NCBI GenBank assembly: GCA_016190055.1
Contig: JACPRH010000047.1
Coordinates: forward strand, 1-49,498
Direction of reading: 5' to 3'
Length of the DNA: 49,498 nt
DNA from: Nitrososphaerota archaeon
GTDB taxonomy: Archaea; Thermoproteota; Nitrososphaeria; Nitrososphaerales; JACPRH01
Positions 8,362-16,931 of this stretch are shown one piece after another. Positions within the stretch are counted from its first letter, which is position 1, and each line of letters opens with the position of its first letter. Under the pieces are notes generated by a model that was not told the origin of the DNA, did no database searches, and was given only the letters and a program-made list of their open reading frames with translations. The position numbers were made by a program, and so were the translations under genes.

Positions 8362-9090
8362 TTACTGACCGGCGAATTGGTAGCCGACCACCTTTTCTAA
8401 GACCTGCTTCATCTTAGCATCATCGCCTAGGTAGATCACAATCATTTTGCCGGTCTGGTAGAAGTGCGGAGGAGATATCCACTCGACCTTGGTGTTCCCC
8501 ACTGTAAACCCATCTTGCGAAACGCGGGCTGCCTCGCCGATCGCATCGTGATTGTTATTGTACACGTAAACCTGCAGTGTATCGCCATTGACTTTGAACA
8601 ACTGCCCTTTAACTGAGAAGAAGGGCTGGCTGACCTCGCCGTCCGGCTCCACCGTCACTCCCTCCGCCCTGAACTTCCCAACTATGCTGATCAGATCTGG
8701 GCAGGCCTTTTCGGGGTCTTGGAACCAGACGTGCAGCGCCCAGTGTTCAAACTCCATCCCCGGATGTCCTTGTGGCAGATAGCCCCAGGCAGGTGAGTCT
8801 TGCCGCTGCTTCGTTTCAATCTCGATCATCATCAAATTCCCCTTCTCGTCGAAGTTGTAGTGAAGCCACGTGTCCGATGTAATCTGGGTTTCGTTGTGCG
8901 AAGGTGGAATGCAGTCAAAGTATGTCCTGAACCTCTGGATCGCCGCTGCCTGCTGTTGCTGTTGAGCTTCTTGATATTCGGGCTTGGCCCCAGAGCCGGA
9001 GATAGTCAGGAAAGCAGCAGTATATCCGATACCTACACCGGCAAGCAGCATCATGACTACTAAAGATGATAGAACAACCTTAGAAACCAT
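8362..9090 (-). CDS. Membrane-anchored extracellular protein, unknown
   Basis: A 242-residue protein with an uncleaved-looking N-terminal anchor (about 4-32), a Gln-rich linker near 41-50 and a soluble domain that should face outside. The soluble part is rich in aromatic residues and strands and has two cysteines (about 59 and 134) that could form a disulfide. It contains an NET sequon. I recognise no family; the regular length and clear anchor argue that it is a real gene. It is flanked by two direct repeats (8165-8197 and 9227-9259), which may mark a duplicated upstream region or a past insertion. Confidence 0.7.
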   Translation of the reverse strand: MVSKVVLSSLVVMMLLAGVGIGYTAAFLTISGSGAKPEYQEAQQQQQAAAIQRFRTYFDCIPPSHNETQITSDTWLHYNFDEKGNLMMIEIETKQRQDSPAWGYLPQGHPGMEFEHWALHVWFQDPEKACPDLISIVGKFRAEGVTVEPDGEVSQPFFSVKGQLFKVNGDTLQVYVYNNNHDAIGEAARVSQDGFTVGNTKVEWISPPHFYQTGKMIVIYLGDDAKMKQVLEKVVGYQFAGQ

Positions 9091-9226
9091 AAACTGATAG
9101 ATGATTGGGTAGATTAAATGGTTTGTCTACTCGCAGTCGTCACAATTCTCTTGAAGTCAACCGCACTTCCCGTAAATCTCCCATGGACGACCAGTGATAA
9201 CAGCGGCCCAAATCCTGCGGCTGTTT

Positions 9227-9259
9227 TTGGCTTGATAACCGCGTTGCTTGAATTATAAC
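9227..9259 (+). repeat. Direct repeat, copy 2 (33 nt)
   Basis: Second copy of the repeat at 8165-8197 (28 of 33 identical). It lies 137-169 nt upstream of the start codon at 9090 on the minus strand and about 100 nt before the phosphofructokinase gene on the plus strand. Confidence 0.6.
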
Positions 9260-9355
9260 ATCTTGGAAAACGTGGTCTATGGTTAGACTAGAATCTTCAG
9301 CATTAAATCTGTTACGCACGTTTTTTATTTCTCCGAGTTGCTCTAGTTAATCAGT

Positions 9356-10378
9356 ATGAGACTTGGGATTTTAACTGGTGGAGGAGACTGCGCTGGTATC
9401 AACGCTGTGATCCGCGCGGCTGTGAGGCGGGCTACCGATTACGGTTTTGAGGTGGTTGGGATCAGGCGGGGTTGGGCGGGTCTGCTTGAGCCTGATACGT
9501 TACCGTTGAGCTATGATAGCGTAGCTGGTATACTATCGCTTGGTGGAACAGTTCTTCTTACCTCTAGGACGAATCCTTTCAAGAGAGAAGGTGGACCGGA
9601 GCTTGTGATGAAGAATGTTCAGAGCCTAGGCCTGGACGCTCTTATCGCAATAGGTGGAGAAGATACGCTAGGCGTAGCGCATAAGCTTAGGAATTATGGG
9701 TTGAAGGCGGTGGGTGTTCCGAAGACCATCGATAACAATCTCTCCGAGACTGATTTCACATTTGGTTTTGATACTGCAGTGAATGTCGCGATGAATGCGA
9801 TTGATGAAATACGCACCACTGGAACCTCTCACGAACGCGTTATGATTGTAGAGGTGATGGGAAGAGATGCCGGATGGGTTGCCGCCTACGCAGGAATAGC
9901 CGGCGGCGCTCACGTTATTTTAGTTCCCGAGCAGGCTGTTGATATTGACAAGGTTTGCGAAGTTGTATTAGCGAGAGGAAGGGAAGGCAAGAATTTCACG
10001 CTCATTGTTGTCGCAGAGGGTGCTGAAGTAAAATCTCCTGAAGGTCAGACCCTCTCGCTGAGAAGAGTTGATGAATTTGGCCACCCCGAACTCGGCGGCA
10101 TCGCACATCTTTTAGCCGAAGAGGTTGAAAAAAGAACGCATCGTGAAACACGGTTAATTGTTCTAGGTCACACCCTCAGAGGAGCTACGCCCACAGCCTT
10201 CGACCGAGTCTTATCGACTAGACTAGGTATAGCCGCGGTGGACATGGTCAAGCAAGGCAAGTTCGATGTAACGGTGGCTCTGAGAGGAACCCAAATAGTC
10301 ACCGCCGATCTTGAGAGCGCTATTAAACCTAAAGAACTGGATCTCAACCTACTCAAAATAGGCCAAATATTCACGTAG
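9356..10378 (+). CDS. pfp: 6-phosphofructokinase, probably PPi-dependent
   Basis: PfkA-fold enzyme that phosphorylates fructose 6-phosphate to the 1,6-bisphosphate. The 340-residue protein has the N-terminal TGGGDCAGINA nucleotide loop, GGED at 100-103, the catalytic PKTIDN at 122-127 and MGRDAGW at 168-174. In this family the residue after GG(D/E) separates ATP enzymes (Gly) from PPi enzymes (Asp), and Lys in PKTIDN also goes with PPi use. Both positions here are of the PPi type, as in the Amycolatopsis PPi-PFK. Such enzymes are reversible and work in both glycolysis and gluconeogenesis. It converges with the aldolase gene for the next step. ATG 9356 follows a short leader. Confidence 0.88.
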   Translation: MRLGILTGGGDCAGINAVIRAAVRRATDYGFEVVGIRRGWAGLLEPDTLPLSYDSVAGILSLGGTVLLTSRTNPFKREGGPELVMKNVQSLGLDALIAIGGEDTLGVAHKLRNYGLKAVGVPKTIDNNLSETDFTFGFDTAVNVAMNAIDEIRTTGTSHERVMIVEVMGRDAGWVAAYAGIAGGAHVILVPEQAVDIDKVCEVVLARGREGKNFTLIVVAEGAEVKSPEGQTLSLRRVDEFGHPELGGIAHLLAEEVEKRTHRETRLIVLGHTLRGATPTAFDRVLSTRLGIAAVDMVKQGKFDVTVALRGTQIVTADLESAIKPKELDLNLLKIGQIFT

Positions 10379-10404
10379 AACTGCAGAGAAGCAGGCTTCA
10401 GCGG

Positions 10405-11184
10405 TTAGGCTGAGATTACCGCTTCGATCGGTTTTTTCTCGAAGATTACTTTCTTCAGGTAGTTAGCCATAGCAAGGGGATCTTGGTGTTGCCAGACGTT
10501 TCTTCCAACTGCTAGCCCAGTGGCTCCGGCGTCGACTGCTCCTTTCACCTGTTTCAGAAACTCTTCATCAGTCTTCGTTTTAGGTCCACCGGACATGAAG
10601 ACCTTTATCCCAGCCGCAGCTTTAACAGCCCAAGAGAAACTCTCACTGTCACCGGTGTACTTGATTTTGGCGGCGTCTGCGCCGAGCTCAAGCGCGGTTC
10701 TAGCGGCGTATGCGACAATTTCCTTTGAAGTGTCGTTTGTCACGCCTGCGCCTCTTGGGTAAACCCAAGCGATTGCTGGGAGGTTTCTCTGATGCGCCTC
10801 CTCCTGTATTTTGCCGAACTCAGCGAACATCTCCGCCTCCCTCTCGCTTCCAAGATAGATTGTGTAGCCTATTCCCTTCGCACCTAGAGAAACCGCGTAG
10901 TCAACGGAGCATACCTGTCTCGATACTGGGTCGCCTTTCACGAGACCGCTTTTGCCGTTCACCTTCACTATTAGGGGAACCTTTCCATCGTAGAACTTTT
11001 CAGCGATACCTTTCTGAAAGACGACTCCGTTGAAGCCTCCTTTAACCGCCAGATCCATCACGAATGCTGGATCGATGTTTCTATCATTGAAATCGCTAGA
11101 GGGACCATGCTCCAACCCCTGATCATACGCCAGAAGCATGCTCCTGCCGTCTCTCAAAAAAGGCGCCATTCTATTTGCTCTCAT
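10405..11184 (-). CDS. fba: Fructose-bisphosphate aldolase, archaeal class I (DhnA type)
   Basis: Schiff-base aldolase of the archaeal class IA (FbaB/DhnA) family, cleaving fructose 1,6-bisphosphate to two triose phosphates or running in reverse. The 259-residue TIM-barrel shows the N-terminal AYDQGLEHGP motif (19-28), the Lys-containing AAKIKYTGD strand (171-179, Schiff-base Lys near 175) and the phosphate-binding SGGPK and AVGRN loops (198-202 and 225-229). It converges with the phosphofructokinase gene with only 26 nt between stops, so the two enzymes of consecutive steps sit tail to tail. Related 2-amino-3,7-dideoxyheptulosonate synthases share the fold, but the neighbour supports aldolase. 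Confidence 0.88.
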   Translation of the reverse strand: MRANRMAPFLRDGRSMLLAYDQGLEHGPSSDFNDRNIDPAFVMDLAVKGGFNGVVFQKGIAEKFYDGKVPLIVKVNGKSGLVKGDPVSRQVCSVDYAVSLGAKGIGYTIYLGSEREAEMFAEFGKIQEEAHQRNLPAIAWVYPRGAGVTNDTSKEIVAYAARTALELGADAAKIKYTGDSESFSWAVKAAAGIKVFMSGGPKTKTDEEFLKQVKGAVDAGATGLAVGRNVWQHQDPLAMANYLKKVIFEKKPIEAVISA

Positions 11185-11333
11185 TCTAAGTAAAAATGGT
11201 TAAAACGAATATTTAAGGCGAAACCAATCCGCAGTCCAGCCACACTCAACGACACACCAGTAGTCAAGCGAGGCTACTGCCTGCTTTACCTGCTTAGAAG
11301 AGACTGGAACATGGAAAGACAGATGATGGAGAA

Positions 11334-11849
11334 TCATTGTTCGACTGGGAAGATGATTTCCAAGGTGTCCGGTATCACCTGCTTCAATCGTCTCTCAAAG
11401 TATAAGCGGACTCTTGACTCGCCTCTGAGCCGCCGAATCAGTTGATGAACCTCTGCGATATCCTCGATTTGCTCCACGTGACGACCCTCACCGACCTTGA
11501 AGACCACTCGGTCGACCAAAGGCTTGATGAACACCTGATCCCCGCTTTCTTCGATTGAGACTAGACCTAGTTTTTTTAGTGAGCGGAGCACCATTTGGTC
11601 GAACTGATCCCAAGCGATATCTCGACCTCTCGAAACTTTGCCTATCTTACCGGTTTCCCGTAGACGACGTGCCTTCTTCTCCACGTTACCGAAGACGGTT
11701 TGGCTCACAGGAAACTTCAGATCGCTAAGGGATATTTCCCCTTTGAGACATATCTGCCAGTAGGCGCTGAGCGGTGCTCTGCCATACCGGTTCAAAATAT
11801 CTACGAACCGCTCAATTTCCGCGGGTGTCGTTAGCTCAATGCTGTTCAT
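11334..11849 (-). CDS. Unknown protein paired with the metallopeptidase-like gene
   Basis: A 171-residue, charged, soluble protein with no recognised motif. The central part (about 50-105) is basic with heptad-like helices and a WDQFDQMVLRSLKKLGL segment that could be a winged-helix recognition region; the end is beta-rich. It lies 7 nt downstream of the HExxH gene on the same strand and is very probably cotranscribed with it. A role as partner or target of that peptidase is an inference from the spacing alone. Confidence 0.65.
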   Translation of the reverse strand: MNSIELTTPAEIERFVDILNRYGRAPLSAYWQICLKGEISLSDLKFPVSQTVFGNVEKKARRLRETGKIGKVSRGRDIAWDQFDQMVLRSLKKLGLVSIEESGDQVFIKPLVDRVVFKVGEGRHVEQIEDIAEVHQLIRRLRGESRVRLYFERRLKQVIPDTLEIIFPVEQ

Positions 11850-11856
11850 ACAGCTA

Positions 11857-12231
11857 TCAGCCTGCTCGCCCTTTAACAGACAGATAGGCTTTGATGAAGC
11901 TGTCGGCGAAGAGATCTGCGTGCTTCTCTGTTCCGCGGTGAAATGTTCCGTGAGTTGTTCCGTGGGTTCTCAGGTGATGATAGAACTCATGGATGATTAC
12001 GAACGGCTCGTAGAGAACATCGCTGTCCCGCACATATATCGCATGCTTCCTTGCAACATAGACTCCGAGAACTCCTGTGGAGCGCCCCTTAACCCTCCCC
12101 ACATGCAGACCCGGTACTGTAACTTTGTAATGCTTGCTAAGCATTTGTAATGCTTCCTCAGGCTGCTTGGCCAGAATCATCTCTACAACACTTACCTTGA
12201 AGAGAAGATCATCACCTGACTTATCCTGCAA
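11857..12231 (-). CDS. Small HExxH zinc metallopeptidase-like protein
   Basis: A 124-residue protein with HEFYHHLR near 81-88, a minimal HExxH zinc site, and a downstream Glu in TEKHADLFADSF (about 101-112) that could be the third ligand, as in gluzincins or ImmA/IrrE-type peptidases. A central GVYVARKHAIYVRD strand pair precedes the site. The domain is close to the smallest known for such folds. The start is taken as TTG 12231, behind a purine-rich GGAAGGAAGAGG stretch; a later ATG at about residue 18 is possible. Followed after 7 nt by an unknown gene. Confidence 0.65.
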   Translation of the reverse strand: MQDKSGDDLLFKVSVVEMILAKQPEEALQMLSKHYKVTVPGLHVGRVKGRSTGVLGVYVARKHAIYVRDSDVLYEPFVIIHEFYHHLRTHGTTHGTFHRGTEKHADLFADSFIKAYLSVKGRAG

Positions 12232-12302
12232 CTTGAGATACGCCTCTTCCTTCCTTTCTTTTGATCGCCCTTGGATTGCTATGCAGGTCTAAGGCGTTCT
12301 GA

Positions 12303-14105
12303 TTAAGATTGCGGCTCAGCGGCTTTGCTCAGATAGTAGAAGGTCTTCATATCCTTCTGCCGTCTATCTAGCTTGCTTCCCTGCTTGTTCACTCGCGGCC
12401 GGTTGGAGTCAACATCCCGCCTGTATGTTACACCTAGATCCTGCAGGAACATGTTCATCCCATCCTCTTTGCGCATAGGTTTGGAGGCTGTGCCGCTTAC
12501 ACCGGGCTGGCCGCGGAAGATCATCAGTGAGTCTGAAATGATGTCTATTAGCTGTACATCGTGGTCGATGACTAGGGCGGTTCGGCCTTGGGACTTGACG
12601 TAGCGGCTTAGTACCCGTGCGAGCGTGATACGGTCTTCGACATCTATGAATGCTGAAGGCTCGTCGAGCGCGTATAGCTCGGCGTCACGGAGTAGGCAGG
12701 CTGTGACCGCGACCTTCTGAAGTTCGCCGCCGCTTAGATCTTTCACCGTCTTCTCGTATAGCCGGTTTACGCCTATCGGGGTTATCAGGGTGGATTGTGT
12801 CGCGCCGTCGTTGTAGCTGCCGCCAGAGACCTCTTCAAGAAGCATCTCCACGGTTCCTTCATAGTCGGGAGTCAAGTACTGAGGCTTATACGAGATTTTG
12901 GCTTCAGTTGAGATTGAGCCTTCGTCAGGTTTGTCGACGCCTGCAACCATCTTCATGAAGGTGGTTTTGCCTATCGCGTTAGCTCCGAGGATACCGATTA
13001 CTGCGCCTGCCTTCATTGAGCCTGACTCTACTTTAAGGTTGAAGCCAGGGTAGCGTTTCACTAGATCCGTGTACTTCGCTAGATCAGGCATCTCGCTTGT
13101 CTCGTCTATAGGTGAGTAGACCTCGAAGGTTACAGGCCGGTCTCGGAACCTGACGTTCTCATCAGGTAGATAGCCGTCGAGCAATATGTTGACGCCGGTT
13201 CTTGAAGGATGAATGTGTGAGACAACTCCGTAGGCTCCTGCTTCGCCGTAGAAGACCTGAAGATAATCGCTGAGATAGTCTAGAAAGGTAAGGTCATGTT
13301 CCACTAGAAGCACGCATCTACCCATATCAGCTAGGCTTTGAATGACCTTTGAAACTGCCATCCGCTGAAATACGTCGTTGTAAGATGAGGGTTCGTCGAA
13401 GAAGTAGATGTCAGCATCCTTAGAGGCGGCTACAGCGACTGCGAGTCGTTGAAGTTCGCCTCCGCTTAGCTCGCCGACCTGTCGGCCTGCGCTCTCCTTC
13501 AGGCTCAGCTGCTCAAGCAGATCATTAGCGACCTTTCTCTCATCAACCTCTTTCAACAGAGAGCCAGCATCCCCTTTCCATACACGCGGTATCAAGTAGA
13601 CCGCTTGAGGCTTCATAGAGACGCGGAGTGTGCCGTTGGCGATTTGCTCAAAGTGGCTCTTTAGCTCTGAGCCTTGATAGTAGTTGATGATATTCTCCCA
13701 GCTCGGCGGCGACTTGATGTCACCGAGGTTCGGGGTTAAGCTGCCTGATAGGATGCTTAGGGTGGTTGATTTGCCTATTCCGTTGCGACCCACCAGCCCA
13801 ACCACCTCGCCCTTCTTCGGCACAGGGAGACGATAGAGTCTGAAGCCGTTTGGGCCGTACTGGTGAATCTTCTCCTGCTTCAGCTCCTCAGCCAAGTTGA
13901 CGATTGTGATGGCGTGGAAGGGGCATTTCTTGGGACAGATGCCGCAACCGGTGCAGAGCTCCTCGTCGATAAGGGCCTTTTTGTCTTCACCGAGAACAAT
14001 GCATTCGCCGCCCATCTTGTTGACAGGGCAGAACTTGATACACTCTAACCCGCATTTACGCGAGAGGCAATTATCTCTATCAAGAACAGCGACTCTATGC
14101 GTCAT
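12303..14105 (-). CDS. rli1: ABCE1/Rli1 ribosome-recycling ATPase
   Basis: Iron-sulfur ABC protein that splits ribosomes after termination together with aRF1/Pelota. About 600 residues: an N-terminal domain with nine cysteines within residues 13-61 for two 4Fe-4S clusters, then two nucleotide-binding domains. Domain 1 has Walker A GRNGIGKS (about 106-113), signature LSGGELQR and Walker B FFDEPSS. Domain 2 has GANAIGKT, LSGGELQK and LDEPSAF. The frame opens at GTG 14117, but ATG 14105 is preferred because GGTGAG lies about 7 nt before it. Length and order are canonical and the gene is intact. Confidence 0.96.
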   Translation of the reverse strand: MTHRVAVLDRDNCLSRKCGLECIKFCPVNKMGGECIVLGEDKKALIDEELCTGCGICPKKCPFHAITIVNLAEELKQEKIHQYGPNGFRLYRLPVPKKGEVVGLVGRNGIGKSTTLSILSGSLTPNLGDIKSPPSWENIINYYQGSELKSHFEQIANGTLRVSMKPQAVYLIPRVWKGDAGSLLKEVDERKVANDLLEQLSLKESAGRQVGELSGGELQRLAVAVAASKDADIYFFDEPSSYNDVFQRMAVSKVIQSLADMGRCVLLVEHDLTFLDYLSDYLQVFYGEAGAYGVVSHIHPSRTGVNILLDGYLPDENVRFRDRPVTFEVYSPIDETSEMPDLAKYTDLVKRYPGFNLKVESGSMKAGAVIGILGANAIGKTTFMKMVAGVDKPDEGSISTEAKISYKPQYLTPDYEGTVEMLLEEVSGGSYNDGATQSTLITPIGVNRLYEKTVKDLSGGELQKVAVTACLLRDAELYALDEPSAFIDVEDRITLARVLSRYVKSQGRTALVIDHDVQLIDIISDSLMIFRGQPGVSGTASKPMRKEDGMNMFLQDLGVTYRRDVDSNRPRVNKQGSKLDRRQKDMKTFYYLSKAAEPQS

Positions 14106-14376
14106 ACCACTACTCACCTAATTACCGTTATTATTGCTCAGATTCAGCCTAACCGGTAGAAGATCGCCGCCATAATACACCTTGACGCGGCAGGAACCCG
14201 ACTTACGCGATGAACTCATTCTAAACTCTCAACCTGACTAGACGACAAACAGAAGATCAATCCCCGAGAGACACTGAACTGATCGTTCCTCAACATAAAG
14301 TAGAAAAATCTCTCCCTTATGAATGTTAACCATCGGCCTGTAGGAACAGTTAAGCTAAGGGCGCTGTTAAGTAACA

Positions 14377-14808
14377 CTATAGAGATAAATCGCTTAATGT
14401 TTTAGTCTTTAGTTCACGTATTATTGTGAAGTGGGGGTCTTCAGATAGTATCAGGTTTACCTCTGCGGTTATTGCGGTGGCTGCTATTATGCAGTCTCCC
14501 CAAGGCACCTTCTCGCTATAACTGTGGCGTATTATCCCAGCCTGCTCGCTGATACGAGTGTCTAGGTCTATGATGTCGAGGCCTGATTCAGCTATTTCGT
14601 GGAATCTTCGTTTCGCCTCCTCAGCACCTGCCCGCTTTGCTGCTTGAGCGTAGAATTCTGATAAAACTATTGTCGGTAAAATCCCGCGGTTTCCTATCTT
14701 TCTGCAGCGGCGGAGCACTTCTCGCGTTCTCGACTGAATCGTCTCATCAGATGAGAAGTAATGTAGGACAAAGAAGGTTGTGTCGAGCACAAGACGAAAC
14801 TCAGCCAC
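14377..14808 (-). CDS. vapC: VapC-type PIN-domain toxin
   Basis: PIN-domain ribonuclease; VapC toxins cut specific RNAs when released from their antitoxin. The 143-residue protein carries the four acidic metal ligands of the fold: Asp9 (LVLDT), Glu51 (LSEFYA), Asp105 (PWGDCIIAATA) and Asp124 (LSEDPHF). It lies 13 nt downstream of an AbrB-type antitoxin gene on the same strand and is surely cotranscribed. ATG 14808. All acidic residues are kept, so activity is expected. Confidence 0.88.
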   Translation of the reverse strand: MAEFRLVLDTTFFVLHYFSSDETIQSRTREVLRRCRKIGNRGILPTIVLSEFYAQAAKRAGAEEAKRRFHEIAESGLDIIDLDTRISEQAGIIRHSYSEKVPWGDCIIAATAITAEVNLILSEDPHFTIIRELKTKTLSDLSL

Positions 14809-14821
14809 GTTGATCTATCAG

Positions 14822-15055
14822 CTACCTGAACGCTTCGTCTTTCCGCTTCTTTAAGACATCCTTCAAAACCTCGTCGGCACGTGCATACATTGAGAGTTTA
14901 CCAGCTGAGTCAACGATGTCAGGCAGTGACTTAATCAATAAGCCTTCACTTGTCTCCTCAAACGCTACTGTAGCGCCTTTGGCTATCCGGTACTTCTTCC
15001 TCATTGTTGAGGGAATAGTTACCTGACCTTTCTTCGTGACCTTAGAGTAAGACAT
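14822..15055 (-). CDS. vapB: VapB-type antitoxin, AbrB/SpoVT family
   Basis: A 77-residue swapped-hairpin DNA-binding protein. The N-terminal SKVTKKGQVTIPSTMRKKY motif (4-22) is the classic AbrB/MazE-like fold; the C-terminal half would wrap the toxin. It heads the operon with vapC. An inverted repeat 16 nt upstream of the ATG (15071-15087) is the likely operator for autoregulation. Confidence 0.88.
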   Translation of the reverse strand: MSYSKVTKKGQVTIPSTMRKKYRIAKGATVAFEETSEGLLIKSLPDIVDSAGKLSMYARADEVLKDVLKKRKDEAFR

Positions 15056-15070
15056 TTCGATATCCTACCG

Positions 15071-15087
15071 TTGGTAAGTCTTACCAA
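15071..15087. promoter_or_regulatory. Operator palindrome upstream of vapBC
   Basis: TTGGTAA and TTACCAA form a perfect 7-bp inverted repeat around a 3-nt centre. The centre-right part TAAGTCTTAC (15075-15084) recurs at 15092-15101, one and a half helical turns away. This spacing next to an AbrB-type antitoxin gene is typical of cooperative autorepression. Confidence 0.55.
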
Positions 15088-15159
15088 GAATTAAGTCTTA
15101 CTGCTGGAGGTGCGGTACAGTTAATGGGTGACGCTGAACAGATTTCACGCTCAACCAAC

Positions 15160-15280
15160 TATACCGCTTAGCGTAAGTTTCCTAACCACCTTTTTTCCAA
15201 CCCTGAGTTCTCCATCGAGGTTGAACCTACCACTTCTGGAATGTCAGAATTCTGTTAGAGAACATCTGCTAAGCGGTATA
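15160..15280. repeat. Perfect 13-bp inverted repeat around 95 nt
   Basis: TATACCGCTTAGC at 15160-15172 is repeated in inverse as GCTAAGCGGTATA at 15268-15280. The enclosed 95 nt encode no supportable protein. The element lies between the divergent vapBC operon and the anchored protein at 15343. It could be the ends of a tiny non-autonomous element, paired operators, or the base of an RNA stem. Confidence 0.5.
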
Positions 15281-15342
15281 ATCGCCAGCTTAACAGAGCA
15301 CCAGTTAACAATGTGTATATTCTTCCGTGATTATCTAAAACC

Positions 15343-15921
15343 GTGTCTCGCGAAAGACTGCCGACGCTTGTGCTGCTTGCTATCATCATAGCCATAACAG
15401 TCTCAGTCTTCTACGCAACCACCTTAAGAAGCGCTCAACCAAACGGGCAGAACCAACAACTTCCTGACGGGCAACAGGGTGGACAGTTCAACGACTCTAT
15501 CCAAGTACTGGTCAACGGCAGCAACGTCATCTTCCAGGTGAGAACTAACGGTACCATCTTCAAGCAAAGAGAAACCATTAAGATAGAGATCGCCATAATT
15601 AATAACAGCACAACAACCGTCCAACTTTCAACGCCACCTGAAGCCTTCATTCTAAGAATAGTGAACTCAACCGGAGCTAAGAAGCTTATTCATAGCGCCT
15701 ACATAGGTAAAATCCCCGCGCCATCTAAGATAGCCCCATTCTCCGAACTACTAATCGAACGCTACGTCTGGAACCAAACACAGCTGATACTGACCAAATC
15801 CGGACCCGTCGCTGAACGAGTCCCACCGGGAAAATACTTCATAGAAGCCGAGATCAGAGAACCGCCTTCACCAAGCCTACCGCTAGTAGGGAACGTAACC
15901 ACAGTGATTGAGATAAGATAG
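15343..15921 (+). CDS. Membrane-anchored extracellular Ig-like (BsuPI-like) protein
   Basis: A 192-residue protein with an N-terminal membrane anchor (about 6-26), a Gln/Asn/Pro-rich linker and a beta-sandwich domain. The pattern of NxTxFKxxExIxIEIAIxNNSTxxVQL strands, with PPGKYFIEAEI near the end, resembles the BsuPI/intracellular proteinase inhibitor Ig-like domain found in secreted prokaryotic proteins. Several Asn-x-Ser/Thr sites (NGS, NGT, NNST, NST, NQT, NVT) suggest an N-glycosylated outer face. The GTG at 15343 is used as start. Function unknown; a proteinase-inhibitor role is not established. Confidence 0.65.
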   Translation: MSRERLPTLVLLAIIIAITVSVFYATTLRSAQPNGQNQQLPDGQQGGQFNDSIQVLVNGSNVIFQVRTNGTIFKQRETIKIEIAIINNSTTTVQLSTPPEAFILRIVNSTGAKKLIHSAYIGKIPAPSKIAPFSELLIERYVWNQTQLILTKSGPVAERVPPGKYFIEAEIREPPSPSLPLVGNVTTVIEIR

Positions 15922-16381
15922 AAAGAAGCTTCGGAAAAGAATGTGTTAAACAAACGACAGGTAAAGGGATAATGTTGCGTTATTTGTCTTAGCTTAGTGT
16001 CAAGCGATCACTAGGATAGGAACGCTAGATAGACAACTGTGAAGTAAGTAACATTAATGCAATTTGACTTTTTTAGGAAACAGCCAAAAAACGTTGAAAA
16101 GAGCAAATAGGCTCAAAAGACTCAACTGAGGATCTATCGCACCCAAAACACCAAGTACACCAAGATGACCGAGGTATGAGATATGTTGCCGATTCATCTC
16201 CATCAACACACTTCGCGAGTGTACCTACTGATTGATATATCTATCGTGTAATGCAGATTCCATTACAGAATTCACTAATGATTTACTCATACGTGTGAGA
16301 GCTCACCGGGTCTGGTAAAGCATGTGACAAATAGTCAACAACATTATATCTTGGCGGCCCACATTTTCTAGGCGATGTCCT
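15922..16381. other. Intergenic stretch without a gene
   Basis: No coding frame, tRNA or strong repeat is seen in these 460 bases. Composition is slightly AT-richer than the flanking genes. It probably holds the 3' end of the upstream transcript and the promoter of the membrane protein at 16382. Confidence 0.4.
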
Positions 16382-16843
16382 GTGAGTGAGTCTTGGAGGC
16401 TTACCTCAATCGCCTTACTCACCGCTATGCCGATACTGTTCATTATCCTAACATCAATGGCCTCCCTCGCCTCGAATTTCTTTGATCCGTGCTTAACATG
16501 GGGATTCTCTGGCGGGAGCCTTACACACCAACCGGTGGGGACTTGTTCGGGTGGGGTTAGAGGCACGTTTGATACCTTCTTGGGAGCCTTACTGCGATTG
16601 ATATCTCAAGGTGGATTATTGATCACAGTTATCCTCGGAGTTGTGGGAGTTCACCGCGTTTATCCAAAGATTCTAGTAGGCGCTTCCATCCTGCTTTTCT
16701 CTGCATCAGTTCCCCTGATATTCGACGGATTGTTCTTGTTAACGTTGGTTCCTGCAATTTTCTTTCTATGGTCTGCTCGAAGATTATCCAAAGACAGTAG
16801 AGTCAACACTGAAGCCGTGAGACATGAGATAAAAGGTGAGTAG
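16382..16843 (+). CDS. Small multi-helix membrane protein
   Basis: A 153-residue protein with hydrophobic segments at about 8-32, 66-88, 95-112 and 115-130, and a loop of about 30 residues between the first two that contains two cysteines (about 37 and 55) and may face outside with a disulfide. The C-terminus is charged. GTG 16382 is the start, since an upstream start is closed off. A hairpin terminator follows at 16932-16974. No family recognised. Confidence 0.6.
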   Translation: MSESWRLTSIALLTAMPILFIILTSMASLASNFFDPCLTWGFSGGSLTHQPVGTCSGGVRGTFDTFLGALLRLISQGGLLITVILGVVGVHRVYPKILVGASILLFSASVPLIFDGLFLLTLVPAIFFLWSARRLSKDSRVNTEAVRHEIKGE

Positions 16844-16931
16844 GCTAGAATAGCAAGGCTTACATTAACATCGTGACAAATAACGTAACAGTGTTGGTAA
16901 AGGTATCGTAAAAATATCTGAGACCTAACCT

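Noticed and set aside
15128-15391. 87-codon plus-strand frame over the inverted repeat
   Set aside because: It runs through the 13-bp inverted repeat and into the anchored protein gene in another frame; composition is not protein-like.
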